DNA of 64,000 nucleotides from Thamnaconus septentrionalis. Its lineage: Eukaryota; Chordata; Actinopteri; Tetraodontiformes; Monacanthidae. A program made the translations under genes and the position numbers. Shown piece after piece: positions 24,601-36,339 of this stretch. Every line of letters starts with the position of its first letter. Positions within the stretch are counted from its first letter, which is position 1. The stretch is from assembly GCA_009823395.1 (NCBI GenBank), contig CM020510.1:13148273-13212272 (forward strand). Direction: 5' to 3'. The notes beneath the pieces were generated by a model, which was not told the DNA's origin, did no database searches, and saw only the letters and a program-made list of their open reading frames with translations.

Positions 24601-27600
24601 GAAAACGACGACACAAAGAGCCAGATCTCCATCAGGGGATCAATTCATGGCGCCCGCTCTGTCACTTCCTGTGAAAAAGCAAATTTCATGGTGTGTTTTC
24701 AAGAGGCTGGGAAAAGACCAAGAAGAGATTTTGTTTCTTTTCTCTCATCTGCCTCTTGTCCCTTCTGCTATCCTCTCTCTCTCTTTTTTTTTTTGCCGCT
24801 TATTGAGCCATTCCTCTGTCTTCGCTGTCTGGCAGTTCGCAAGACCCAAAGTGCAAATGTGTTCAGTCTCCTCGCATGCACGCACACACACACACACACA
24901 ACCCCCCTGCACTTGAAGACGCACAAACACATACGCCCGCTCTAACCTATATTTGCTGAGTATGGTGAATGCCTATGTGTAAATTTTTTAAGAGGTTTAG
25001 CGGGCACGAGCTGGAATGAGCGTTGCTGTTGGCTGAGTTTCTCTGCCTGGGGCCTCCTCGTTCGGCTCCCCGGTTTGCCCAGTAGAGCTTCATTCTTATC
25101 GCTGTCCTGCACCCCATCGCTGCTGAAGCTGGCTCCTCTGTTGCTTGACCACATTTATCCAAGGGGCTCTTGTCTGGGGGTGATAAGCTGTCAGACTTAA
25201 CAATATGGATCCAGGGGTCCCCACCTCCCCTTCACTTCACTCCTCTCCACTGTACTCCCCCTTACATCCCCTGTCATGGTATTGACTGTGGTGGCGACAG
25301 TCAACTGTACCTCCGCACGCCTTTTTTTAAAAAGATTTTTTTATGGGGGTGTTATTGACTCGGCAAAGACTTTTTTTTTTGTTTCGGGTCCTGGCTTCTT
25401 TTCTTCCCTCTCCCATTTTTAGCTCTGTATTTTTTGCAAAAGGCAGAGTGTGACTTGACGTGTTTTCAAAAACATCTTTGAGCGGTTAGCATAATGGTCT
25501 CAGAGGGACCTTAGACAAAGATGGTGAATGCTAATTTCAGCTGCACTCCACCAGATTTATGTCTGAGTGAACTAATTTTACACTAGAGGTAGCAGACATC
25601 AAAGTCTGTCCCTATTGTCGGCAGGCAGACGCCCACCAAGAGTTCCATTTCGGAACATCTGCGCTGTTCTTACTTTTCGTAACGTTTCATTAAGTGCTTT
25701 TTTTTTTCACTCAACGGTCAATACAGTATATCTGCCAATTTTTAGTGTCATTGGTTGTGTAACAGTGGGACTTCACACCGCAAGAGCCGGGCTAAAGCTG
25801 CTGTATCTTCACAGATTCTATGCCCCCCTCCCTCCATTAGCCAGAGTTTCCAGTTTAGATTATGTTGACAGAATTTTTCCGCACAGCGTTTTACCTGATG
25901 CATGGACGTTTTGGAATGACTTGGATTTGCATTTCTACAGGGGTAACGCGCTTCTCACGGATTTCAATTTGCCAACGATCCTTTTGGTGGCCGTTTTGAT
26001 GTGTTCAGATTGTTTTGGAGGTAGCGGGAGAATTTGCAGCGATACGCAGGTGGTGTCACACATTAGTGCTCCCACAGATATGTTGTCGTCTGAGTCTCCG
26101 ACCTCAATTTCAGGGAAATAAGTGTTCAATAAACAATCCCGTCTTATTGGGCAATGCTTTTATTCCGCCCACGTTTACATGATTGTGGAAATAACAGGGA
26201 TCTACGCTGCCTTTAACCTCTGCTTTAGGCTAACTCCCTTTACAAGGGCATTTGTGTAGTCATTTTTATCAGGGTTTTAGATCCAGACCTATGACTTACG
26301 AAAGGTGACATAAATTGTAATAAGCTGTCATTCAAGACCAGCTACACGGCACTACTTTTTGTTCACTCTCCATTAACTCTTACGTTTTGGCTGTTTGGAG
26401 CATAATCAAAGCATAATTTTGGTTTAGAGCCCATTTTACCACAAAGTTCAAAAGGAGGTAAAATTAACAAGGTGATCATCTTTTACCATGTGTTAATACA
26501 GTCAGGTGACTCCAAATGAAAAAAAACAACAACATTTAGATCTGGAGATACAGTAAATTGATGTACGCGTGATTGAATGTACGTTATCTCCAAGTAATTT
26601 CTCCCAACTTAATTAACAGAAGGCTGCTGTGCTCTAGAATTATGTACTTCAGCTAGGGTGTAATAGCCCGGAGAGAAGACACCATTGCGCCTGTTTATCT
26701 GCCATCAGAAATTTGTATTGCCAACAGATGCTCGCTCTGGTGTCTTTGAGAAAATACACACTTTTTTTTTTTTTTTTTTAGTATACCAAAAGCTTAATTA
26801 CAGTCCCTGTTGTCATTGCTGCTCGTCGGAGCGTGATGGAATTGATAAATAGAGATGGAGAGTGCAGGTTGGAAACAAGTGAGGATTATGTGGATGCAAG
26901 CTAATAATTCACCCAGTGTATATAAAAAAATGTGGACTTGATCATGGGTTTCTTCAGGGGCTGTAATTAGGACATTAAAGCAGCGGCGTGTGGTTGAGAC
27001 AGCCTATTCACACCTCGGGCTTATGAAGCACCTGTTTTATGAACTTGGGAGCATAACGACCTTGGCGCTTTGTCTGAGAAATGTATCTAGAATATTGATA
27101 AAGGGTGGGCTTCCCACCCAAGACAGCAGCCTCCTGGGAATTCTTGGTGCCACTCTGATTTAGAATATAGATTTATTTTTATGTCACAACTAATACTACT
27201 TTTCCTTTTGCATGCAAGACTCGTTTCTCATTTGAATCATCACCGATGAAATATATTAATATCACACAGCCGGTTAATATTTGGAGCGAGGGTGATAATT
27301 ATGCCTCAGCCAGTCGGGGTGGTTCTGAACAGACGGACGGATCACGTCTCCCCCAACTTGCGACACAAACGTCGACAACAATGGCTGTCAAGCCTCATTA
27401 TCTGCGTCTCTCAGCAGAAACGAGGTGGCAATTGTAAAGGCGACAACCTTTTAATGTGAAAACAACGCGGCAAAGTCTCATTGATTGGTTGGAGTGGTTG
27501 CATCAGAATCTGTACAAACAAATCTTTGCACGTTATGCAAGATTTTTTTTTTTTGCATAAGCTCTTTTGGATTACTAGCACTTAGGAGGGCGGTGCCCTG

Positions 27601-27642
27601 AGTATTCCCTCAGTAACCCTATCCCATCGGCAGCTTGGTATG
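21665..27642. other. Non-coding stretch with candidate conserved segments
   Basis: No gene is recognised. It contains a T12 run (23803-23814), a CA array (24883-24901) and a T-run (26761-26779). The 24240-24470 stretch is rich in ATTA/TAAT cores and includes an AACAATCA SOX-like site, as seen in many developmental enhancers. The 168-codon + frame ending at 26121 starts upstream of any splice or promoter evidence and matches nothing I know. Confidence 0.45.
24883..24901. repeat. CA microsatellite
   Basis: This is a short, nearly uninterrupted CA array. Confidence 0.9.
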
Positions 27643-27724
27643 CCCCGCCCTTCCTCTTTTTCATTCTTTGCTGCATTGGTCATGGGTAAAAAGATGCACG
27701 CTGCAAACTCAATCTTATAAAAAA
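27643..27724 (+). promoter_or_regulatory. Candidate RNA polymerase II core promoter
   Basis: A GC box CCCCGCCC (27643-27650), an inverted CCAAT box ATTGG (27675-27679) and a TATA box TATAAAAAA (27716-27724) occur in order. Assuming transcription starts about 30 bp after the TATA box (near 27746), they lie near -100, -70 and -30, which is textbook spacing. They lie upstream of a CpG-rich leader and a signal-peptide ORF on the same strand. CpG-island initiation further downstream (about 27950-28100) is an alternative. Confidence 0.45.
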
Positions 27725-27763
27725 GTAAGATAAAGATCAAACGGATCAAAAGTGTCCACATAA

Positions 27764-27892
27764 ATGTTTCACCAAAACTTTGTTGTCTTAGTTGCTGCAA
27801 TCGAAGAGGCGGATTGTGCCATAGTTTGGGTTCTCCTTGGCTTCGTGAAGCTCCTCGGTCGAAAGGTGTGCAGGGGTTTCAATGCCCTGTGA
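27764..27892 (+). other. Upstream ORF, 42 codons
   Basis: This would be the first ATG after the inferred start site. It opens MFHQNFVVLVAA and stops at 27890-27892, far upstream of the main start codon. It would be in the transcript only if the TATA-driven start is used. Confidence 0.25.
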
Positions 27893-27976
27893 AAATCCAG
27901 TGAGTGAGGAGGGCAGAAAACATTTCAGCTCCTCCACAGCAGCGTCGGCATCAACAGCGGTGGCAGCAGTGAGCGT

Positions 27977-27990
<14 letters not shown>

Positions 27991-28010
<20 letters not shown>

Positions 28011-28051
28011 TGTCGAGAGGAGGGGTGTGTATGTGTGTGTGCTCGTGCAGC

Positions 28052-28076
<25 letters not shown>
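27991..28076. repeat. GA and GT microsatellites in the leader
   Basis: A GA array (27991-28010) and two GT arrays (28025-28041, 28052-28076) are separated by short unique spacers, all within the candidate 5' leader. Confidence 0.9.
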
Positions 28077-28079
<3 letters not shown>

Positions 28080-28084
<5 letters not shown>

Positions 28085-28520
28085 CCGGAGTGAGAGCGAG
28101 TTCCTATGCACCGTGCCGAGCGTAGCTGAGCCGTAGCTGTCGCGTGGCAGGCTGTGTGCTCCCACTCGTGGTTCCCGCGCGCCCTGGCGAGGCAGAGCTT
28201 CCCAGAGGGGAGAGATGCTGCCGCACTTGGAGCTCCGTCGTCGCTGAGAGTGAGAGAGAAAGAAAGAGGGAGGAGAAAGGGGGAAAAAAACAAGAAAGAA
28301 GCAAAACAAACCCCCAGCAGCCACCCGGCCAGGGCATCGCAGAAGCACAGCATGGTAGGACCGGAGACCCGCGGCTGACACCAGCGTGACTGACGATGAC
28401 AGCAGCCCACGCGCGGTGGGTTACCATGCGCCACAGCCGCGCCGCCGCTGCCGCCGCCGCCGTGACGGAAGGGAGCTTCACAGCCATGTGAGAGTGACTC
28501 GGTTCGCCGGCAACTCTTGG
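28080..28520. promoter_or_regulatory. CpG-rich island
   Basis: CpG dinucleotides are visibly dense here compared with both flanks, including a GCCGCCGCC run near 28439-28462. In vertebrates such islands mark promoters and first exons, consistent with the first-exon interpretation. I judged this by reading and did not compute the CpG ratio. Confidence 0.65.
28396..28491 (+). other. Upstream ORF, 31 codons
   Basis: This ATG has A at -3. It encodes a short peptide with seven consecutive alanines from the GCC run and ends in TGA at 28489-28491, 31 nt before the main ATG and in a different frame. Smaller uORFs begin at 28106, near 28214 and near 28352. Together they suggest the main start would be translated inefficiently or by reinitiation. 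Confidence 0.3.
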
Positions 28521-28522
28521 AC

Positions 28523-28646
28523 ATGTTTCCCAGGGCGAAGTCTGGATCTCTTCCTGCGTTTGAACTCGTTTTTTTTCTCGTGGTGCTCTCCGGCTGTCCC
28601 CAGCTCACCTGTCAGGCGAGGACCAAAGGCAGATGGAACAAGGGGG
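28523..28646 (+). CDS. Partial CDS: signal peptide of an unidentified secreted or membrane protein
   Basis: Forty-one codons plus one base run from an ATG with a purine at -3 (GGACATGT) to a consensus donor, so the intron is phase 1. The N-terminus MFPRAKSGSLPAFE is followed by a hydrophobic core (LVFFLVVLSG, residues 15-24) and a polar exit (CPQLTCQARTKGR). This is the layout of a cleaved signal peptide, with likely cleavage around residues 30-32. Phase-1 junctions just after the signal peptide are common in vertebrate secreted, Ig-domain and receptor genes. I do not recognise the protein. No downstream exon is visible in the remaining 35 kb, implying a very long first intron. A type II membrane protein with a short tail, or a chance ORF in a leader, are the alternatives. 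Confidence 0.4.
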
Positions 28647-31600
28647 GTAAGTGACGGATGAGCGTGATGGATGTTTGGAGTGTGACCTGAGATGTGTTGA
28701 ACTTCAAGTTTTTTTTTCCAAATGTCATCAAAGCGAAGCTGTGACAGGTCAGTGGGGTCTGTCATTTTTTTTTTGACGATGCTGGACTTGTTTTCGTGAA
28801 GAAAAGGTGATGGAGGTTCAGCGACATCGCTTTGAAAGTCTTGACTCAATCAATGAGGGGTTTTCCCTCTGATATCATTTACGTCACTTTGGTATTTTGA
28901 GGTTTGTTCAAGAGAAATTGACTCTGACACTTAACTTTTTTGTGCCAGTTGACGCCTGCTCCAAAAAAAATTATTGACAATTATAGACAAAGTTTATCCC
29001 TTAATAGCCGTGCTCCAGGGGGGTCGTGGTGCTGGAATACCTAAACGCACGCCCATGTCTGCTGAGTGGGTTGGATGAGATCAGGATCATTAGTGCATCC
29101 TGCCAATGTTTGCCTGCCGGGATGTGCCACCAATGTCTCCGAAGCGTGATATTTGGTTTAAAGACTCAGATCACCAGTCTTGAGGAGTAGGTGTTAATAA
29201 TTCATCTCAGCCCCTCCGTGGGAGCGGTCTTCTCGCCTCTCTTGTAGCATTTAATCCCCTTTGTCGGATTAAAGGAGCCTCTAATCTAAGCGCCAGCGCT
29301 CAGTGAGAGGGCTGAGAAATGCTCCTCGCAGCCTGTCGGCATTGTTTAGCACTTGAGGTTCACGCTCGGCAGGATGTGTGCCTCTTCAAAGAGCCAGTTT
29401 CACCAACTTGATCTATTTAATGATTCCTCGCGCTGTGCCTTTGCTCTTGTTCTGTCTCAGCGTTTCTCCCTTTACATCTCTTCAGATGGTTCTCCTCCAC
29501 GCTCTCCATGTACGAGTCCAACGGCGCTTTCACCGAAGCGCATAGCTGCCCCAAAGTTTGAGGCCCGTGTTGCCTCTTAAACTGGCTAGATGATTGTTGA
29601 GTCTTCACCGAATTAAAAGATGTTTGAGGCCACAGACTTGAGGACAGTTTCAGTTTCCGACTTTTTAACCACGCAATCCGCTGAGCTCTTCTATCAGAGC
29701 AATCTACACAGAGGACTCCTGCACAACTCGAGGCTTCACACTTGAAGTAATTACTCCACTGTTGCAAGAACTGACAGATACTTGTGTGATAAAACAGGAC
29801 TTCTAAGGGGGAAATAAATACAAAGGCTTGAAAGCAGGGACAGTCAACACACTGAAGTGACTGAGTGAAGATGCTCTTCACTCTGATCTTTCTCACTGGC
29901 CATTGAGGCACTCCCATCTGAGATGGCTCAATATGAAATCATACATATCAGGTATCTTTGATTACAGTCTGAGAGTGGTTGACACTCTGTTGAGGAGGAA
30001 AATAATCTGTTTGACTCCTCACACTTTAAGGGTGTTAAAGCTGAGGATTTGGCTCCACTCTCCCGGTCGGTGCTGGGGGCTAATTGGACTCAGAAGCAGG
30101 CTTTGGACAGCTTTGCTTTTATAAACTGGTTCAGACTGTTTTCAGGTTGTTGAAATTATAGTTTGGCTTTTGGTAGATTTGGCAGATGATAGATGGGAGT
30201 TAGTGAATTGACAGAGAGAGAGAGAGAGAGAGAGAGACTGGACATTGTTTTTTAATCGGATTAGACATTTCAAAAACAGCTTTGAGGCCAAATTATGTCA
30301 CCTCAAATAATGTGCTCGATGTTAAATGGGGGAGGGCGGGGTTGATGTCTTTGCCACAAATATGGATGTGTAATTAGTGAAACTGGGTCGAAAAACAGCT
30401 GTTAAAATCCCAGCCATCACTCGAGCTATGGATGCACAGTGACCTTTTCCCATATCTGTGCTGAGTAGGAAAAAAATAATGTGTCATCAGAATTTTATGA
30501 CACATTCTCAAGTTTATTGTTGCCTCTTGTTGGATATGATCTGTGCCTGGTCGAACAATTTATTTGGTGTTCTATCTGAATGTTGTCCCAAATCGTACCC
30601 TGTTAGAATGCGTTTTTGGCAACTGCAGTTTAGTATGCAAGTTTCCTTCTTTCTGGCATACAAACCTTATAGTGACAAGCATCCCAGATTTTAGGCAATT
30701 TTAGATTATAGAGGGCCTAATGTCACAGTTTTACATCACATGAGACTTCAACAATGGTGTCATTGCGTTTCTTTCAAAAGCAAAGCATTGGTCCTGAGTT
30801 TTACCGACAATTCAGTTTTATATCAACCAGATTTATAGAAAAGTAGATATAAAATAAAAAGCCATACATAGAAACAACACTCTCGGGAGATAAGCAGTGT
30901 GTTGCACAGTGCTGCATCACCTCAGGAACATTCTGTGCAGCTAGCATCATTTGGCAGAGGAGAATCAGGGCACATTATGTTAGTGCACAGTCTTAACAGG
31001 CTACAGGAGCGCACACCGTTGGAAAGACCAACTTAACTAGATTAGAGTTAGAATTGCGTGACACACAGCCAGCCGTGCACAGCCTGTGCAGTGTGTGCTG
31101 ACTGTGCGCGGGTATTCAGTGGATTAAAACCAGGTACTCCAGCTGCGTTAAGGTGACTGTTGCAGCAGAATGTCATCTGTTACCCTTCTATCTCCGGAAA
31201 ATTGAATATTCGCTCTAAAGGTCTCGCGACGGTGAAACAACCCGTGCATGATGTCTGCAGTCGTCCAAAAAGTCCTGCGCTTTCCTCACATTCCCAAACC
31301 ACCCTGCAGGGAGAGCCCGCGTCGGTAATATCACAACCACAGGCTTCCGAAATTAAATCGAGTCGGGTGGCAAAGCAGAAATCCAAGTGGATGTATGGTG
31401 ATTCAGCCACACACCAGAAATGGTAATGCGGAGACAGTACCAGGTGGATGAAAGCCCGGCCGTGTTTGTGCAGAACTGTGATGACAAACGACCCGTGGCA
31501 CTAGCCCAGGTTCAAAAATGGGGTCATTTTTCGTAATATTCCCAACAACTGACTCACTAAACAGGGACATGCTGAGGCAGTTGGCGGAAGAGTAATGGTA

Positions 31601-34600
31601 AAGAGATGTGACCAACACCTATTACAGAAATACCACTCACACACCCCACAGCCGTGTGTATCTGACCTTCTGCGACGGCAGCGAGAAGGTACCAGATTTA
31701 TAGAGTGGGCGAGGAGAGCGGGAATTAATATTACCACTCCCTATTCACACAGGAATTATGTAGCCTACTACAGATCAACAGCACAAATTGCTTACTTCAT
31801 CACTGTGTCTGCACACAGTCCATTACCCTGCAATTAGTAAGTGCTACTCAGGGCTGCTCAGACCGAGGATTAAGCAGCAATCGACAGCGGACTCGGAATG
31901 GTCCTCAATAACATTAACATTCAAAAACAAGTTTGAGGTATGGCGAGTACAGATGGCTTATGTAATGTGTTTTTCATTTAGGTGCGTTTGTTGAGTTTTA
32001 TTATTTAAAATCTGGGTTAAAATACGAGCAAAAACATAATTATGGAAGTGTTCCCTGAGAGATGAGGGAAGCAACTCCAAAACAAACTAACCCAAAAACT
32101 AATGAACAACAGATCTGCCAAGTAAATCAGACAATAAAAGCAAAGGTACGAATGAAAATTGCATGATATTGGTTTCGTTAATTACTGATCCACACTGCAA
32201 TTGCTCTGCCACAGCAAATAGCCATTTTGTCTTTCGCACTTTTGCGTGCCAAGTTGATTTTGACTAAAGTAAGCTTGTCTGCATCATTTCAGCCCAACGT
32301 TGGGGTCGCACTGCGTGACATTTTTTTTCTGAGCACAGCATTAGCCACAGTCCAGCCTCAACAGCAGCAAAAGTTGCAAAACTCAAACTGGCCAATGTCA
32401 CCGGGACACCCCGCTGTATACTCAACCCAACATGCGGATCAGTTTGAGTGACGGATGCCGTCCCGTAGAGTGACGGACGCCGTCTGCAGGAAGCTCGGCT
32501 GTCCGACTGTGGTCAAGTCAGCTGCCTTTCCCTTTTCAAATGAGCCGTACCCGGATTCTTACCTTTTTGTGAACGCACAAAACCAGTGGAGCCTTAGTGA
32601 ATGCAGGCGCCTTACCAAAATGTGGAGACAGATGGTGCTTTTAGGATGCAGCCACAAAATGTGAGTTGAATGGAACTGGACTATTGAAAAGCACCATTTG
32701 ATTATATATGTCCACTTCCAGTCACATGACTCAGCGTGCTCTCCCCATCAGAGGTAGTTGCATTCTTTTTCACTGCATGACTCTGAAGGAAGAGTGAATG
32801 TCAGTGTGAAGAGTACGCTGCTCTTCAGTCCACGGTAGCTTGCACGAGAAAAATGTGGGCAGGTGATGAATGAAAGGCTTTGGGTTTGGGTCGGACCTCG
32901 CAGCCACTCCACCTTGTTTCGGCACACAGTTGTTCCACCTCAATGCCGAGCGACGCGCGCGCCGTCATTCTCCTCTTTCCAACGAGCCTGCGCCACAATA
33001 GTCAACCATGACAAAGCTTTCCTTGAGTGCCACTCTCACACCTACTGGTGTGCCCGCTGAACGCAGCTTCAGATGAGGCAAGTGGAGTGATGCCAGTGAC
33101 CAAAAGCGATGAGATGCTGGGAAAAGACACGAGCGGTTAAAGTGTTTTTCAGTTTCTGAAATGCTAAATATTCATGCCTCGGCGCATATCCCCCATATGC
33201 GCGTTACTCTATCATGTTTTTAGCCGATCGGTGCTCTTGCAGATTCTTCTTAGATGAGCTGTTTGTTTTTGCTGCACGAGGCGAGGGGTTTGATGTAGAG
33301 CTTTTTTTTACATATTACCATAAGTACTGACTAATCACCATTTTCTGTTGACATGAAAAACAGAGGTCTCCAGGAGTTTATTTTTTTTGGCCCGCTAATA
33401 TTCACTTATGACTTAAGTTCTTATTAGAGGACATGGTTTCCTACCCCCCAGTACACCACCCTGCAAGTGCCCTGGAAGTTGGAGAAAGGCACTGCTGGCT
33501 GCAGGGATAAAAACATTATCCAAACCAAATGGGAGCGGAATTAGGCAACAGCCTGACAGAAAAAATTAAATCATTGTCATTACTTTTAATTAATATGTTG
33601 TGACATGTGTCTCGAGGCAGGGAGACAGCCAGTGATGGCTGTCGTGGCATAAGGGAAAATCCACTGCCTCACAATGCGATTCATGTAGTTCCACTGCTAA
33701 AAAACAATGTTTTTTCTCCCTGCCCATGTATGCTAATGCAGATATGAAGTGAAGAGGGGGGGGAAGTCAATTCTACCGAACACTTGATGAGACAAAATGT
33801 TTACAAGGCTGCCAGCAAGTGCATTTATAATGAAGAAAACCTTGCTCGCTCATAATTACTCAGTCATCATGACAAATGTTGGGAGAGGAAAAGCCTGCTG
33901 TTCTAGATTCAGACCAGCTAGATTATTGTGTCACCGCAAATTGAGAAAAAACAGCTTTGCAAATTTAATTAACCTAATTTTGTGCAAGAACGTCTCAGAA
34001 CTAAAATGTAACGTGCGCAAGATTAAACAAAAAAATACAGATTTGACGTAATGAAATTGAACATACAAAACACTCAAAACATAAACATTCATCTTCAAAT
34101 GAGGGTGTTTTTGTTCAGGAGGTACAATTTTAACCAAATTGACTTAATTCATTTGTTTGTGCAACTCCATCTCATTAAAGAAGCCTTTAAATTATTTAAT
34201 TAAAGAAACTGCTTAAGTGCCATTATTTGATATTGCATTTCCCCATCCGGAGCGGCTTATACCTCAGCCTGCCTTCCATGCAGTGCTGCCTAATTGTGAC
34301 ACTTCAGGCCACACATGCTGATTTGTAACTGCGGTGGGAAATTGCGCTTTACAATCACATTACTTTATGGGTGAAATTTAGACTGTAAATATGACAACTT
34401 AGCGTGACGGATGGGAGCGGGTACGTTTTACTACCGCGGACCTTTCACCCCGTCATTTCCTGACTCGGCTATGACCAAGTCAAAGAGCGTCCGCCTGATC
34501 ACGTGAGAGGATGATCCGCACATTATGCTGTATGCATGGGTGCCTTGCTGCACTCCGTTCTCTTTGCTTCTCTGGCTCTCATTCGTTCACTAGAGATGAT

Positions 34601-36099
34601 GTTCATGCGGCGAGTGTAATGCTAGGATGCAGGATTTGCTATTTAAATGTTTAATTTCAAAGGGGGGAGGGGGACGTGGGCGATCTTCAGTCAAAATTAA
34701 TGTTTGGAAAATGCATTCAAATTACAAGCAACCAAACTTAGATCACGTCCCGTCCTCAGTCCAGTTGTACTCGCCTATTGTTGCTGCGCAGACGAAGACG
34801 TCGTGTCAAAAAATAGGAATTCACAAAGCAAGTCTTGAGGCAGAAAGTCTATCCTACTCGGCTTTTTATTCTTTTCATCTGCGACTTCCCTCTCACTCCA
34901 ACTCACTTTCTTTCCATATACCTCCTTACCTCTCTTTGCTCTCTGCAATAAAACTTTAAAGAGATAAGAAGCTTTTTTCTATTTCAGGGTCACCATTAGC
35001 CTGAATAATGCATTGACAAGGGAGGAGCAGTTTGAGTTCTACGGAGGATAGAAGCACAACCTTCAATTAAATTATACATCATTATCACAGCTGGCAAGCC
35101 TGGTGCGACGGTACCCTCTCCATCCTCCTCTAAATGTTCCATGTTACTGTCTTGTCCAATATTCTGTCTGTGTTCCTGCAGCTCCTCCGAGCTGGGACTC
35201 AGATGTGGCTACTTTTGCAGCGGGTGGCTTGCTTTAAAAAACAAAAAACAAAAAAAGAAGTTTGGAAGTCTAACAGTGAAATGGCAGAAAGAAACAAAAT
35301 GTCGCTTTTCTTACTTCCTGTCACTCGTAGACAGGGTCCTCACACAGAACAGTCTGTGACTGCAGATTGAGGGTGGATACGCTAATGTAGCCTCCTCCTA
35401 ACCCCAAAGCTTCGGTCAGAAAACCAGCATACAAATTCTAATCATCATTTGCGGCAATCAAAAGTGCAAAGCGTGATCATGCTTTCAGTTTTGCAAATGC
35501 AAACAGCTCTCATGCGAGTTTGGTACATCAGAAAAAGAAAAAAAAAGATTTCCATCCCTAAATTCTGTTTAAATTAGTTTTGTTGTTTATTTTTATGTGA
35601 TCCCTTTGGCCATGTGCTGCTCTGAGTGGACATGAAAACAGGGTCATGGAAAAACAGCTGATGCCAACCCTGGAACTGTTGCCGAAGGCAGTCACCCTCA
35701 TGACTGTTTATTTTGTTTCCCATTTTCTCCAATTAAGGCAAAAACGATTCCCCGCACACAGACTTTAATGTAGGAAATTCATGGCTAAGTGGCTTCATAA
35801 AATGTGCACTGAATACTTTCAAATCCGTTATCGACAGTAGACTGTGCCATTTTTGAAAAGGAACTGTGTGAATATTTCCCCCAGTCTCACAAAGTGGTCT
35901 GCATATCTACCACTGTCCAAAAAAAGAGACATTATAGAGCAGAAGTGACGTGATAAATACTTGGAGAAGAACTAAACGCCGAGGTTATGAAGGATATTCT
36001 CAAGTGTGTTATTACCTGCCCTATATTAGTGCTGCATTATTAACATTGTCCTTAGCCCACTACTTAATTAACCCCAAAGACCTTAATTTACTGACGAAT
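28647..36099. other. Non-coding stretch, probable start of intron 1
   Basis: No second exon or independent gene is recognised. An AG tract lies at 30213-30237. The stretch 34140-34380 is rich in TTAATTAA/ATTTAAT-type homeodomain cores with little simple repeat and looks like a candidate conserved element. Minus-strand open frames near 29.4-29.9 kb lack any family resemblance. Confidence 0.45.
30213..30237. repeat. AG microsatellite
   Basis: This is a 25-bp uninterrupted AG array. Confidence 0.95.
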
Positions 36100-36114
36100 A
36101 ATGCATAACAATGG
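36100..36114 (-). promoter_or_regulatory. SOX-POU composite motif
   Basis: The minus strand reads CCATTGTTATGCATT. It matches the SOX half (CATTGTT) and the first six bases of the POU half (ATGCAT, canonical ATGCAAAT) of the SOX2-OCT4-type composite element in its native order and zero spacing. It is surrounded by ATTA/TAAT-rich sequence. SoxB-POU3 pairs use this composite in vertebrate neural enhancers; activity here is inference. Confidence 0.4.
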
Positions 36115-36142
36115 ATTAACTTCCTGTTCTCATTACTAAGAT

Positions 36143-36152
36143 TGATTGATTA
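36143..36152 (+). promoter_or_regulatory. PBX-HOX type motif
   Basis: TGATTGATTA matches the PBX-HOX heterodimer consensus TGATTNAT. It lies 29 bp from the SOX-POU motif. Confidence 0.35.
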
Positions 36153-36322
36153 AAATCACTGCCGGTCTTATCGGTCATGTTTAAATATGACCATATTATC
36201 AGCCATTGGCCATTACTGAGCAACCACCGCAGCAGCCGTTCTCAGACTTCCCAGATCTCCCTCAGACAGAGCTAGTGTGAAAGTTAAGGCGGAAAACGCC
36301 AAATGTAGTGAAGGGTGGTTTA

Positions 36323-36339
36323 AGGTCACACAAAGGTCA
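36323..36339 (+). promoter_or_regulatory. Perfect DR5 retinoic-acid response element motif
   Basis: AGGTCA-CACAA-AGGTCA consists of two perfect half-sites separated by five bases, the canonical RAR/RXR DR5. It is followed immediately by GTGACC, so the second half-site also forms an inverted repeat with a one-base spacer (AGGTCA-G-TGACC). By chance an exact DR5 is expected about 0.01 times in 64 kb. Motif only; function is inferred. Confidence 0.5.

Larger units (their letters stand above)
27746..28646 (+). other. Candidate first exon (long 5' leader plus start of coding)
   Basis: This stretch joins the promoter candidate to a consensus splice donor (GGGGG then GTAAGT, GT at 28647-28648). It contains a GA tract (27991-28010), GT tracts (28025-28041, 28052-28076) and a strongly CpG-rich part from about 28080 to 28520 with a (GCC)n run, unlike the AT-rich flanks. 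Several short upstream ORFs precede the likely start codon. The transcription start is inferred only from the TATA box, so the left edge is uncertain by several hundred bases. Confidence 0.4.

Noticed and set aside
25615..26121. 168-codon + strand open frame
   Set aside because: It begins at a non-ATG codon, has no family resemblance and has no promoter or splice context.
27925..28608. 227-codon minus-strand open frame (and a 197-codon overlapping frame)
   Set aside because: It lies antisense to the CpG-rich leader, reads through GT and GA repeats (Thr-His and Leu-Ser runs) and matches no family. It is a by-product of GC-rich, stop-poor sequence.
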